DNA of 64,000 bases from Homarus americanus (GCF_018991925.1 NW_024738608.1:4465418-4529417), one strand, 5' to 3'; positions 1 to 12,206 are shown, counted from the first letter of the stretch. Made by a program: numbers and translations. Notes: generated from the letters alone by a model not told the origin.

Positions 1-6
1 ACCTAT

Positions 7-36
7 CACCAAACCTAACCTAACCCAACCCAACCC
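7..36. repeat. Short telomere-like CCTAA/CCCAA tract
   Basis: Two CCTAA pentamers followed by three CCCAA-type variants open the window. CCTAA is the complement of TTAGG, the arthropod telomeric repeat. The tract is short and degenerate, so it is an interstitial relic rather than a chromosome end. Confidence 0.5.
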
Positions 37-245
37 ATAAGAGTCTCATACACCCATTTGTTTCCCTCACGCCTCCATTATTGTGCTCATCACTTTCTCT
101 ATAATTTTGTACATATCTCAGCAGGGAGGGAGAGACAGGTTGAATAATTACCGGATCCAGATAACTTTAACACAACACTCAAAGCTCCAGTTTGCTTAAT
201 TGGTGACCAGAGCCTCACGATAACATCTGCTACTGCACCGTCTTG

Positions 246-440
246 CTATGGTGGGAGTGGTAGTGGTGGTGGAGCTTCTGTTGATGGTAGTAGTGGTGCT
301 AGTACTGGTGGTGGTAGTGATGGTGGTAGTGCTGGTGGTGGCAGTGGGGGGTTGATGGTGCTGATAGTGGTGGTGCTAGTGGTAGTGGTGCTAATGGTAG
401 TGGTGCTAATGGTAGTGGTGTTAATGGTAGTGGTGGCGGT
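246..440. repeat. GGT/AGT-rich imperfect trinucleotide minisatellite
   Basis: Runs of ggtggtagtggtgct-like units fill about 195 bases. Open frames through it translate to low-complexity Thr/Pro/Leu strings, as expected of a repeat and not of a gene. Confidence 0.75.
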
Positions 441-682
441 AACAGGTGCGGTAAGGAGAAAGGCATGCATCCACCACAGACACTAGGTACACACACGCAG
501 TAAACAGCTAGTCAGTGGGTTGATTTGACTCAGGAACCTGCTCTAGTGACACTAGTCCATTGATGACGGCGGCGAGATACCTGAAACAAGAGGTCCAGGT
601 ATGTCGTAAATAGCAAACCAAGACTCCTAGTAGGTAGAATAAATAGTGCCAATAATAGCCTCAACAACATGCTATAGTTAGG

Positions 683-771
683 TGTGAGGCTCTTGACCTG
701 TGAATCTCTTGATCTGTGAGGCTCTTGATCTGTGAGGCTCTTGATCTGTGAGACTCTTGATCTGTGAGACC
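683..771. repeat. 16-bp minisatellite (about 5 copies)
   Basis: The unit tgtgaggctcttgatc is repeated about five times with single-base variants. Confidence 0.8.
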
Positions 772-831
772 CTCATAAGAGTCCTGGGGAGACTCAGGTT
801 TTTGTTATATCTCTACATTGTGTTTGTCGTC

Positions 832-1216
832 TTACATTGGTACCTTGGCACTGACTATAAATATGGTGTTCTCACTTTGGAACTTTGTGGAATTATGACA
901 CTTTCCCACATTGGTACCTTGGCACAAAGCGTAAAAAAGACTCTCACCTTGGTACCTTGGCACACAATGCAAATATGATACTCTCTCACACTGATACCTT
1001 GGAACTATGTGGAATTATGACACTTTCCCACATTGGTACCTTGGCACTGAGTATATAAAAACAGTCTCTTACATATTGGTACCTTGGCACTGACTGTAAA
1101 AAAAAAGAAACTCACACATTGGTACCTAGGAACTATGTATAATTATGACTATTTCTTACATTGGTACCTTGGCACTGACTGTAAAAAAAAAGATACTCTC
1201 ACACATTGATACCTTA
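832..1216. repeat. Degenerate ~35-77-bp tandem repeat
   Basis: Nine occurrences of the core ttggtaccttggcact (or close variants) start near 839, 914, 949, 991, 1034, 1077, 1124, 1160 and 1206. Spacing is mostly 35-47 bases with AT-rich variable spacers. The conserved core with diverged spacers suggests an old array. Confidence 0.7.
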
Positions 1217-1219
1217 ACA

Positions 1220-3428
1220 CCATATACGCGCACCATCAAGTTTTCAACACCTCCTCTCCCCAACGTTGATGATCCATGAATAACTTTGCGCGAACAATTT
1301 CTTGGACACTGAGGAGAAATCAATGGGCAACTTTTACACGCCGTGACTTGTATTATTGATTACGGCGTTACTCACTGTTAAAACAAGATGGCCCGTGTAT
1401 AATCATGTTACCTGGAATTATACACGCAGGTGAGTTTTAGAGAACGGTGAGGTAGTGTTTGTTTGTTTACTTTGTTTACCAGTGTGTTATATGTTAAGAA
1501 ACTGTAATGTGATATAACAGGAAGTAATTATATCTATCATTTCCTTCGGTTTTAGTATAATTTGAAGCACATATATGTTTCCCTTCAGTGCAGCCATGTT
1601 AAGACTTATAATACTGTTAAAAGAAGCTAAAAAATAGAAGCTTCTGAGACTTTGCAACGAAGTCACTCCTCTAATTAACCTGCAGGTGTGACCTTACTTT
1701 CCGTCTTTCATTAAATAATTTCTAAAACAATACACTCATGACGTCATCTCCTTCCCCTTTTGGGTATACATGGTCTAATACTGTAAATATATGTATTCTG
1801 TTGATACTGTATTGTCAGGACACATGTATACCAGAGTGAAGGTTCCTGAGAGCACAAGTCATGAATCAGTGTAGGATGAGTGACGACCCCTTGAGGTACA
1901 CCACGCTCCCGGCCCCACGCTATCCCGCCAATAAGGTACTACAGCAGCTAACTGGCCAACTGGCAATGATTCTTCCCTCCGTCATAGATAATATAATCAA
2001 GAGTGATGTTCGAGCGTACATTAGTTCTCACCTTAGAATTGATGGCGCTAGCGATCATAAATTGGGGCTGATGCCTTGATAAGCTGAGCAACAGATGGCG
2101 TTCCCCTCCATTTCGTCCCGAGTTTTGGTTTACTCGTGTAAGATTTCCCTGACCATCTTACCATAGCACTAGAAGGCAGAGATACAGGTTTTTACATATT
2201 ACACATATTTCATCCGACTTAATCAAACCGACAGAAATCTTATTAGTTCTAACTTATTGGAACCGAAGCTCATAGTTTAGGGTCCATTTATATGAGTAAT
2301 GGGATGGTAGAGTTGGGTCGTATATGGCATGAAGAAACTCACCAACAGCCGTAATTGGCCCAAGCTTCGTATGGTATAAATTTAATGGATCGTGTCCTTA
2401 ATATGGAGGGCACCCAGGCGTACCACATGAGGTCGCTACGTGAGTATAATTTTCTTCCATTATTCAAGATAAACGTAGACTAATAATGCTACCGTTCAGT
2501 GCTTCAGCTACATCATTGCTAGTGATAAAAACAACGATCTTTATTATACTAGAACAATTATACCCAAAGGAGTTATAGGTTCAGGAAGCATCATTGTATA
2601 TCCTCACCTGGCGAGTGTCACGCAAATTACCCAGGTGAGTGCTTGTCATTTTTATCTCCCCATTAATCAATATAATGTAGTAGTGGAGTTCATATATAAA
2701 CATTGATTTATATGATGCTTGATACTGAGTTAATGTTTCTTCTCACTTAAGAAAACTAGAGACGGGGTGTTGTAAGTTCTAGCATGGAAGAACAACGACA
2801 GAGGTTCAATAGCCACCACCAGCTTGACCAGAGGACCATAAACACGACCCTAAGAACGAATTCACACTCAGTACAGATCCCGTCCTTAACCTACCATCGT
2901 TAAGGTCAACTAATCAGACGTTAATCTTTTATCATGACACAGAAGAGCCGCTACATTAACCAGATCTTGTGGGTCTTAGAATTAGTTATTAATGATATGT
3001 AAATTAAATACAATAATTAATTTAAAAGATAAGTGCAGTACACGGGTCAAAGGTCATCATTAGAATAAACAATTACTCAACAATTTAAGAAGAAATGTCT
3101 CATTATAGAACTCACTCGGGACCTTAAGTTTATTCAAATAGGAAATTTCATATAAATCCTTCCCAATTTGTTCCAGCCATTGTGTACATAATGGGTTTCA
3201 TTGTCTGACTGTACATGTGTCTTACTGTACATCTATTCACTGTACCTGTGCTTCTTTGTACACGTGCAAGTGCCTCAGTGTACACATAAGAGCACCACAA
3301 TGTACACATGCCTCAGTGTACACGTACCAGAGAGCATGTACAACTCAGTGGTGCAGTAAAGATATTATTTATGTTTCATTTTTCTTAATGTTTGTTCTGA
3401 AAAATACGTTTGTGTTCATTTTGACCGT
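1220..3428. other. No gene recognised; AT-rich unique sequence
   Basis: About 2.2 kb without a convincing coding exon. The longest frame, 72 codons at 1861-2079, shows no recognisable domain, has no splice partners and matches no family I know. No RNA gene was seen. Confidence 0.5.
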
Positions 3429-3450
3429 GGTTAGGTTAGGTTAGGCTAGG
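3429..3450. repeat. Interstitial TTAGG telomeric motif
   Basis: Three perfect TTAGG pentamers followed by CTAGG. This is the arthropod telomere repeat at an internal position. Confidence 0.7.
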
Positions 3451-3712
3451 GTGGTTAATCTTTAGGTGAAATAAGCTGGGATGGAGATTCTTCAGGTGTC
3501 TCATTTTATCTTTAGTCAAATATTTGTCCTCGTCATTATGAACTTTGAATCTTGTAACTAATGCTGTTTTATTTTTCATATTTAAGGCAACAAGAACACT
3601 GTCTGACGTGGAGGTGGGAGGCGACCCTGACCTAACATCGCAATGGTCACTCTTGGCTGACCCATGACCTCTTGGTGGCCCCCAGACCCCTAGCCAGTAT
3701 GCAATGACTGCC

Positions 3713-3786
3713 TGGACCCCCTGAACCCCTGGACCCCTGGACCCCCTGGACCCCTGGACCCCCTGGACCCCCTGGACCCCTGGACT
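3713..3786. repeat. Short minisatellite, ctggacccc units
   Basis: Units of ctggacccc and ctggaccccc alternate over about 75 bases. The minus-strand translation is Gly-Val-Gln-Gly-like, purely repeat-driven. Confidence 0.8.
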
Positions 3787-4090
3787 ATAAAACACTTCTT
3801 GGTGGAGTGTCTTAGTCTGGGGGACCTTGAGGAGGCGGCACCTCTCCAGGACACAGGGAGGAGACGGTCACTACAGCCTAAGAGCAGCAGCGTCACCAAA
3901 GGAAAGAAGAAGTTTTAAGGCTTATCGAGAAGGTTGACCTCGTATGTAAGTTGTTTTATATTATTTTAAATATAGTTATACATATATATATTTACCTATA
4001 TGTTATACCTTTAGTAAATAGAAAACCCATTTTTAAGTGAATACACCGCCATATGACTCAATCTTTTAGAATGCCAGGTGTACTGCATGT

Positions 4091-4120
4091 AAATCAATCA
4101 ATCAATCAATCAATCAATCA
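4091..4120. repeat. (AATC)n microsatellite
   Basis: Seven aatc tetramers in a row. Confidence 0.9.
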
Positions 4121-4434
4121 CCTGAAGAATAACACGGTGGACGGTATGCTATATCGTAATGCTTTGGAATTATGATTGAACCTGTAATTGAAATAACTTG
4201 TTTTTAATCATCTATCGTTCAAACTACAATAATATTTTCCTATTCTCTTCTTTTTCTTTTCGTTTCGTGTTTAACATTTACTGTACAGATAATCCAGAAC
4301 GTATCGAGACCTCAGGCGTGTGAAAGAATATGAAACTGGACGAAAACCAACCCAACCCAACCTGACTAATATATGAACGTGTCTGAGGTTATCGTTCGTT
4401 TTCTATACCATCATTCCCTGGGGTCTGTCCTTCA

Positions 4435-4545
4435 TTCCACCCAACCCTCTCCCAATTCCAGTCAAACCTCTCCCCATTCCACCCAACCCTCTCCCCATTT
4501 CACTTCTTTCTCCCCATTCCACCCAAACCTCTCCTTTCTCCTCCC
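4435..4545. repeat. CT-rich ~20-bp minisatellite
   Basis: About five degenerate copies built on ctctccccattccacccaa. Confidence 0.7.
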
Positions 4546-4728
4546 CGCTCACCTCATCATAGCCAATTTCATCACAGGCCCAACAAAAGTGCTCTACCAA
4601 TCCCCAAGTGGTCTCCTGCTACAGCCACTCACAAACCAGTTTTAATCAACCCCGACCCAGAACCAACCAATCCCGACCCTCCCCTCTCCCTCCCAACATC
4701 CCTCTCTCTTCCTCACTTCCTCCATGAC

Positions 4729-4729
4729 T

Positions 4730-4780
<51 letters not shown>
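4729..4780. repeat. (TC)n microsatellite
   Basis: About 50 bases of uninterrupted tc dinucleotides at the end of a longer pyrimidine-rich stretch (4680-4800). Confidence 0.95.
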
Positions 4781-4784
<4 letters not shown>

Positions 4785-5379
4785 CCTCTCAGGAAAAAAA
4801 AAGGGGAAAGGTTCTCAATTCGGTCTTTCGCTGCCAAAAGCCAATTCCCAGCAGACGTTTTTCTCTATTTTTTCCCCCACCGCCTTCCTCATCTTTCGCA
4901 CTCCTAACTTTCACACCTTTCTATCTTACTGAGGCGTTGTCCGTTCCATCTCACACTGTAAAAAATCACACCTAATTCTTCTATTATCTTAAGTAACTCT
5001 CACACTATAATAACTCTCGCACAGTTTCATGTTAGTCTCGTATTTTCTTATCAAACACTCGCACCGTTCTACTTGACTTTCTTGCCTTTTGACCTGGCTC
5101 TTCTCTCTTCCCCTCTATCCCACCAACCTCTCACACTTTGTAACACCTACTTCTCTCACTGTCTCACACACACACACACACCCCTATAACTCTCGCACTC
5201 TTCCGTCTAACTCACTCTCTCACACTCGATCAACTTTCGCATCGGGTTTTGCTAATATATGATTTTTGTTTTTGTTTTTATGTTTAAGTAATTTTAATTA
5301 TTATGTTTCTTCTGTTCTATTGTTACTTACTTTATTCCTCTATTTTCGTGGCCATCAGCATTTATCTTTGCATGTCTTC

Positions 5380-5540
5380 CTTTTCTCTCTCTCTCTCTCT
5401 CATTCCTCTCTTTTTTACTTTCTCTTGTTTATTCATCTTCCCTGTTCCTCCTCCTCCTCCTCTTCCTCCTCCACCTCCACAACCCCTCTTCCACCTGCAC
5501 TTCCACTGCCTCCTCCACCTCCTCCACCTCCATCTCCTCG
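5380..5540. repeat. Pyrimidine-rich (CT)n/(TCC)n stretch
   Basis: A short tc run is followed by about 100 bases of cctcctcca-type triplets. Frames through it are Ser/Pro-rich and not genes. Confidence 0.8.
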
Positions 5541-5541
5541 A

Positions 5542-5740
5542 ACCAGCTGACATTTTTAAGATTCTAACCCTAAACTCACACCAGCTGTAGCACCGCCATC
5601 TAATACCAGCTGGATGTCCAACTCCTTATCACCAGCTGAGGGAGATCTCCTCGCTCTCACTATTAACACCGAACCAGCTGTTTTTCTCACCACCACCTCT
5701 GTACCAGCTGTTGGTCTCCTCACCACCACTGGACCAGCTG
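5542..5740. promoter_or_regulatory. Cluster of seven ACCAGCTG E-boxes
   Basis: ACCAGCTG occurs at 5542, 5580, 5605, 5631, 5673, 5703 and 5733, spaced 25-42 bases apart. CAGCTG is an E-box core bound by bHLH proteins of the Achaete-Scute and MyoD type. The sequence between copies is not repeated. Either a binding-site cluster or the remains of a diverged tandem repeat; function is not shown. Confidence 0.4.
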
Positions 5741-5880
5741 CAGTAGCCCCTGGCGGCCCCTAAGCTGGTGCTGTGTAGTGATTATTACGACACATTTTAG
5801 CCCATCCATCACCCACTAATGGAATATGGCGGCCATCGCGATTGCATCCATCCGAGGCGTGAGATAGCCGGCGACCCTGG

Positions 5881-6322
5881 CTGAGGGGAGGGGAGGGTGT
5901 GGGGAGCAGGGGGAGGGGTGTAGGGGGGAGGGGAGGGGGAGGGAGGGGGGGGGTGGGGAGGGGGGGGGGGGGGGAGGGGGAGGGAGGGGAGAGGGGAGGG
6001 GGAGGGGTGGGGGGGGCAGGGAGGGGTGTGGGAGGAGAGGGGCAGGGGAGGGGGTAGGGGGGGGAGGGGTGATGGGGGAGGAGAGGGGAGCAGGGGTGAT
6101 GGGAGGGGAGAGGAGCAGGGGAGGGTGTAGGGGAGGGGGGGGAGAGGGGAGAAGGGGGTGATGGGGGAGGAGAGGAGCAGGGGAGGGAGTGGGAGGGGAG
6201 AGGACAGGGGGGTGATGGGGATGGAGAGGGGAGCAGGGGAGGGTGTAGGGGAGCAGAAGAGGGTGATGGGGAGGGAGAGGGATGTAGGGGAGAGTGGAAG
6301 ACGGGGTCAGTCGAGGGAGCAT
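5881..6322. repeat. Polypurine G-rich tract
   Basis: About 440 bases almost entirely of a/g on the plus strand, with runs of 4-13 G and recurring gaggggagcaggggtgatgg units. The composition could form G-quadruplex or triplex DNA. Open frames in it are compositional artefacts. Confidence 0.9.
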
Positions 6323-6357
6323 TTAAGACTTTTCAGGTTAGTTTAGGTTAGGTGAGA

Positions 6358-6472
6358 GGCGAGTCTATTGTACTCTGGGCTGGCGAGTCTATTGTACTCT
6401 GGGCTGGCGAGTCTATTGTACTCTGGGCTGGCGAGTCTATTGTATTCTGGGCTGGCGAGTCTATAGTACTCT
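6358..6472. repeat. 24-bp minisatellite (5 copies)
   Basis: The unit begins gcgagtctattgtactctgg and ends gctg; five near-perfect tandem copies, with the last diverging. Confidence 0.9.
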
Positions 6473-6479
6473 ACGAGGG

Positions 6480-8450
6480 CTGACTCTTATTACAAGTGTC
6501 CCTTAATAAGAGTCAACCGTGTCCTTGTAAATGGTTAACGAGAATCATTCATTAAGTAGACAGACGATGTAGTACAATTGTGTGTCCAAAATTTTCACCT
6601 GGACGTACGTAAAGTGGAAGTAATTATGTAAGATGGAAAGAATTGTCAAGGTAGAGTCGACTGTTAAAGGCGTGGAGAGAAAAATCCCGACTGAAGGAGG
6701 AAGTGAACCATTACGTAACTTAATAGTCCCTCTGGTGGCTGGCTCTCGGGATAACTTGTCTCCTGGCCTCTCCTGTCTTCCATCACCTGTTTCTGTGTCA
6801 ACTCTTAGCCTGAAGGTTTTCTCGTTTCTTTGTCTAATATTGAGTTGTTGAAGTTGAATTATCGGTGTGGAAGTAAGTGACCAGGAAAGAATAATTGAGG
6901 TTTTATACTAGGACCTGGAGCCAAGTCGCTGACACAACTTTGGGTATGTTGTTGTCAGGGTCTGTATGATGGGTGGAACTGCTTCACCAGTACCGGGAAG
7001 CTGTGTGAGGTACAGCCGCTGAGAAGATAACAGAGAGAGAAACTTCAGTGTGGCTTTACAAGACTCGTTCATAAGACTTACTGTTCAATGATGAGTAAAG
7101 TGAGAGTTTATGGTCATCAGTGTTTCTTCATTTTTTAACTTGTTTTAGTATTAATTCTTATGTTCTAATCAGTGTGAGAAATCGTAATAAGAATCTAAGA
7201 ATATGAACAAATCAGTAACTTTTTCTATAACAAATGTAAATAATAATCTACCTCAGAAGGACTACCAATAAGGCTTTAGTTCGCTATAAATTACGTATAT
7301 TTTTCGTTTACGGTTCCTGCTCTTATGTGAACGTTCGATGATATAAGGGAAAATACGAATTAGGTTTAATCAAGACCCAATATGACTCTTCTTATTTTTC
7401 TGTCTCTCAGAGATTAAGAAACCCTTGGAAGTTTTGTCTCCGCCATCAACTTAGCCAAGAAAAACACCCATGTTTACCCAACAGTCCCGCGTGAAACTTG
7501 TGGTTCCCGGCGTCTCATTTAAGCAGGATTCTTTCAACGCGTCTTCCCGAGTTGAAATGATTGCGTGATTTTTATAACTGCGCCTATTGACAGCGGCGTT
7601 GGGCCTAGAACCAAGGAAACACGCGAACAATGCGGTCTGGAACTCGTAGGATGAGATATTGCCGAATGCTTTTGTCCAAGTTGGGTCGTCCATTGTTGAG
7701 GGTTGGCAAGTTGTGCGCTAAGACGGCGGGCCACACTTGGTGCCTGCTTGTCTTAATCACTCTCTTGTTCATTATTGGCGTCTGGGCACAGTGTTGATAA
7801 GTAATACGTCGGCACTTTGGCGTCTTCATTGTCTCATGAGGTTTAAGTAAATAATTTTCGTCGAGAAGAAAGTGAATTCGTGGCCTGTTTATTTGTTATA
7901 CTTTGAACTTGTGGAATAATTTGTACCGTAGTAAATTAACCAGGTGTGTTGATTTACAGTTTGTTTGTCATAATTTTTAACTGTTCACAAAAATATTAAT
8001 AATAACAAATGAGATTATTATTACAGGTTTGGGCGGTGTGCGAGGCTCTTAAATCATAGACAGGAAACGTTTATCAAGTTATTTCGTTGAGTATTGACAT
8101 TAATTTCCTTATGTCGAGGTGATCTTTGTCAGTCAGTCAGTCAGTCTGTCAGCCAGTTAGTAGATATATAAAGAAAAATTAGATATCTCCAGTGGTGTCA
8201 TTAACCACATATCGTTTACCTTCGTCAGGATAAATTCTTCTCAGGTCGTTGCTGTCATCTTCTGTCTCCACCACCACACCTCTACTGCAGAAGTAAACCT
8301 GTATATTGAGTCCCATATCTTGTCATTATTAGTTAAGAGGACAAATATATGCTATTGTTTTGATTTCGTTATATATTTTATCAGTAATTGAATAGATAAA
8401 GATTCTAGAAGGTGGATTTGGATAATGATAAAACAGCTGCTACTCTTGAT
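6480..8450. other. No gene recognised; unique sequence
   Basis: About 2 kb of AT-leaning sequence. Open frames of 60-80 codons at 6633-6851 and 7451-7829 carry no recognisable domain. A short gtca tetramer run lies at 8131-8147. Confidence 0.5.
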
Positions 8451-8467
8451 GGCCTGTGAGGCTCCTT

Positions 8468-8735
8468 TAGAGTACGTTTCTGAAGTGAGTCAGGTGAGGC
8501 TTCTTGAGTGAGTCAGGTGATGCTTCTTGAGTGAGTCAGGTGAGGCTTCTTGAGTGAGTCAGGTGAGGCTTCTTGAGTGAGTCAGGTGAGGCTTCTTGAG
8601 TGAGTCAGGCGAGGCTTCTTGAGTGAGTCAGGTGAGGCTTCTTGACGTGAGTCAGGTGAGGCTTCTTGAGTGAATCAGGTGAGGCTTCTTGAGTGAATCA
8701 GGTGAGGCTTCTTGAGTGAATCAGGTGAGGTAGCA
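8468..8735. repeat. 23-bp minisatellite (about 11 copies)
   Basis: The unit contains cttgagtgagtcaggtgagg followed by ctt, repeated about eleven times with substitutions and one single-base insertion near 8645. Confidence 0.9.
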
Positions 8736-9190
8736 TAAACTACTTAGGGTCCGCCCGTGACGCCAGAAGCCAAGAGCTGCCTCCTTGTGTTATATCCCGA
8801 AGGCAGGTGTTAGAGGCTGTCTCCAGTACCTCCCCACCACAGGGAGAGGACTCACTATAAAAAAAAAAACAGACTAACGAAGAAAATCTCAAGAAAGACC
8901 AAAATTTCCATGAAAGTTTAATAATTTAATTGAAGTTAACAATCAATAAATCTTTCATTCATATAAAGAAAAATATTCAGTTTACGTGACGAAATTCATA
9001 AAATAATGGTAAAAACAGGTAAAGAACTACTAATTGCTTTACCTAGTCACTAATTACTTTACCTGTACAGTGATCTCCAGGTAAGACACTTTTTTAAGGC
9101 GAGGAAAAATATACTTGTAAATATTTTCTTTTACAACTGTTAGAATGTTTCAAGCATTAGACACAGTAAACATTCACAACACTATGTTAT

Positions 9191-9395
9191 AAAATGTGTT
9201 GCTGCTGTTATTGTTGTTGCTATTGTTGTTTGTGTTGTTGTTTTGTTGTCAGTGTTGTTGTTGTTTTTGTTGATTTTATTAATGTCTTTTTTAATGTTGC
9301 TGCTGTTGTTATTTTTTTTATTGTTTTTGTTTCAGTTGTTCGCTTTTTTGTTGTTATTTTTACTGTTGTTGCTGCGGTACTATTTCCTACTGTTG
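9191..9395. repeat. TTG/CTG-rich imperfect trinucleotide tract
   Basis: Degenerate gttgttgctgtt-type triplets over about 200 bases. Translated frames are Cys/Val or Leu/Phe strings and look spurious. Confidence 0.75.
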
Positions 9396-9396
9396 C

Positions 9397-9540
9397 GCCA
9401 TCTGTTAGCTCATGTGTACCATCTGTTAGCTCATGTGTACCATCTGTTAGCTCATGTGTACCATCTGTTAGCTCATGTGTACCATCTGTTAGCTCATGTG
9501 TACCATCTGTTAGCTCATGTGAACCATATGTTAGCTCTTG
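9397..9540. repeat. 21-bp minisatellite (7 copies)
   Basis: Seven copies of a unit containing catctgttagctcatgtgta. The period of 21 keeps one frame open, which explains the repetitive translation seen here. Confidence 0.95.
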
Positions 9541-9579
9541 ATAACTTTGTACATTATAAAGGGTAATTTGCTGTATTAT

Positions 9580-9690
9580 CTAGAACCTCGTTAGTTCTGT
9601 TTGAAACCTCGTTAGTACTGTTTGGAACCTCGTTACTTCTGTTTGAAACCTCGTTAGTACTATCTTGAATTTCGTTAGTTCTGTGTTGTT
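9580..9690. repeat. ~21-bp minisatellite (5 copies)
   Basis: Five copies of a unit containing aacctcgttagtactgttt. It follows the preceding, unrelated 21-bp array by only about 40 bases. Confidence 0.85.
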
Positions 9691-9694
9691 AATG

Positions 9695-9697
<3 letters not shown>

Positions 9698-9737
<40 letters not shown>
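9698..9737. repeat. (GA)n microsatellite
   Basis: About 40 bases of ga dinucleotides. Confidence 0.95.
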
Positions 9738-9739
<2 letters not shown>

Positions 9740-9895
9740 CTATCAGCTTCCTATCTCCGTGTGGTCAGACTGTGGTGTGGTTGTGTGGCTGTAACTTAAG
9801 ACACTCGGATTCTTCCTCAATTATGGTCGTCATATTACCAACACCGGAAGTTAAGATTAAAACTTTCACTTGATAACATTCTATTTATTTCCTGA

Positions 9896-9896
<1 letters not shown>

Positions 9897-9927
<31 letters not shown>
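9897..9927. repeat. (TGTC)n microsatellite
   Basis: Seven tgtc tetramers in tandem. Confidence 0.9.
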
Positions 9928-10050
9928 GAGCTGCAGCCTTACTTAAGACAATATGTTTACTTCCTGATGTAGATTATATTGATGGATGAAATTAAGAATA
10001 ATGTCGTATGTCATCTGTAGATTATCGTAGTGAGGAGATTATAACACTTG

Positions 10051-10095
10051 GCTAGGTTAGGTTAGGCTAGGTTAGGGTAGGTTAGGTTGGGTTGA
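10051..10095. repeat. Interstitial TTAGG tract
   Basis: Eight pentamers, mostly TTAGG with CTAGG, GTAGG and TTGGG variants. This is the longest telomere-like tract in the window. Confidence 0.75.
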
Positions 10096-10099
10096 CACT

Positions 10100-12040
10100 C
10101 GATGGTTGTTATAGCGGTTTGACACCTAGTTGACCTGACAAAGGGACCTGGATAATGGTGAAATTACAACCAGTGTTTAATCTCTTGCTCGAAATTGTCG
10201 CCTTGAGAGTGTAAACATAACGAATCGATCGCATACTGTAGGTTCCCGGCGTTCGAATTGGTTAAGAAAAAACAAAAAAATATATTACGTAACGTCTTGG
10301 TAAAAATTCAGTGGGTCTCCTGACGTGGCTTCTTCAGTAGGGGTAGCTGTAGGGGCCGGCGTCACCTCAGGCAGACGACGGGTCTTCCTGGTAATGAAGA
10401 CGATAATTACTGCCGGTCATGGTGGTCAGGAATGAGAGGAGTGAATGGTATCTTGTCATGAGGGACAGAAGGCCACTCTCCCCTGACCTCCACGGAAGGA
10501 AATAATCAACTGTTGCCACAACTTCCCCAGGAGCGCCTCGTGCCCCCTCCCCCACCACCGGGTACAAGGGGCAGGCAGGCAGCCAGTCACCGCCTGAAGG
10601 GAAATACCTATACTGGCTTTACTTGTCTGGCTAATGTTAATCTCTGTTGCTTGTCAGATCATAAAGGAACTTGTCCTCTCTTCCTTGTTAGTGCACGGAA
10701 GAATTTGTCCAGTTCCTGAGAATATCACGGAGGAACTTATTCGTTGTTACTTTCAGAGAGTAACTTGTTCCCTGCTCCTTGTCAGTTCATGGCATAACTT
10801 GTTTATCATCAGCAGACACAAGAGGGTCATGTGCTGCGTTCTGTTCACCTCACATTTGACCTCATCACGTTCCTTCTGTCAAAAACACTTGGTTATTTCC
10901 CTGAGCGTTGGCATCCAAAGCATCATTAACTATTCCCACCCAACAGAACATTTATTTGTAATATATTCACTGAGGTCTGACAAGTTGACAGTCTTACGGA
11001 GAGAAGCATTGAAACGAAACAGAGAACAGCTGAGAATGTAAACTATCATTAACATTACTGAACCCTCCTCGGTGATGCACTAACAGTGACTCCGTGATAA
11101 CATTGGTAGGTGTGTGTCATCAGTTTATCTGTAGGTGCGTGTCATCAGTTTACCTGTGTGTGTCATTAGTTTACCTGTAAGTGTGTTTCACCAGTTTACC
11201 TGTGTGTCATCAAGGAGGACCGGGGTGAAGTACATGTGGCCCGTGGCAGGTCTTCTCGCTGCCAATGACAGTTACCCGGCGATAACTCCCGCCCAACACA
11301 CGTAGTAAAACTGTGGTCGGAATCCTAACAAGCCATTGTGACGTGCGCTCCGACATACCCGCTGCAGGGAGTATTCTGGTTCTCACTGAGGCTGACGGGT
11401 GGGGCCGGCTGCCTGACGCCTTGCCCACAGTGTCAACATTCCGCGGAGAAATGAGGCGCCGTTTTCATGGTCGCTTGATTGATGCAATATTATGTAAAAT
11501 ACTTAGAATGAATGTTATGACGACAGCGTTAGTATGTAAACTGGCTATGCTCTTCGCACACGCCTACAGAACATACACACGCACATGGATACACACATAC
11601 ACACTCTCTCTCTCTCGCTCTGATAAAGCTATGATATGGTCATGAGAGAGAGAGAGAGAGAGAGCACACAGCGTTATGTCTCCATCACCATAACATGACA
11701 CAGGTGGCGGCCAGAGTTAAGTTCCTCACCTCCGTCAGACAGCGACACTATTTCTGGAGTTTTATTTACCGAGGAGACTTTGTTGCCCCGAACTGTTGCT
11801 CCCGTTTTACTGGCCAAACTTTTTGTTGCAAAGACACGGCTCTGCACTTTACTGTTTGTAGGTTAATGCCTCCAGTCACTTGTTCGTAGGCGCCATTAAA
11901 AATCGCTCACATTCTCCTTACAAGTGTTCTCTTCCTTTATCAAATATTGTTGTAGTAATTGAATTTTCCTCACAATCGATGTTTTTTTGTTTTTTTCTCT
12001 AATGAATCTGAGTACAGCCAAGTAAGGTTCCTTTTGGCCT
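10100..12040. other. No gene recognised; unique sequence with small repeats
   Basis: Open frames of 66-135 codons (for example 10634-11041 and 11313-11645) show no domain. A degenerate repeat of gtgtcatcagtttacctg lies at 11105-11215, a tc run at 11605-11616 and a ga run at 11644-11663. Confidence 0.5.
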
Positions 12041-12053
12041 AGTTGTTTATTAT

Positions 12054-12147
12054 TGTTGTAGTTATTATTTATTATTATTATTATTTTTATTATTACTATT
12101 TTTATTATTATCGTTGTTGTCCCTTTTGTTCCTGCTCTTGTTCCTCC

Positions 12148-12199
<52 letters not shown>

Positions 12200-12206
12200 A
12201 TTCATC
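12054..12206. repeat. (ATT)n then (TTG)n trinucleotide repeats
   Basis: An att/ttatta tract (12054-12118) is followed by about 50 bases of perfect ttg triplets (12149-12200). Confidence 0.9.

Noticed and set aside
1861..2079. 72-codon frame starting MNQCRMSDDPLRYTTLPAP
   Set aside because: Composition is protein-like but short. No domain recognised and no splice partners found; possibly a transposon relic but unsupported.
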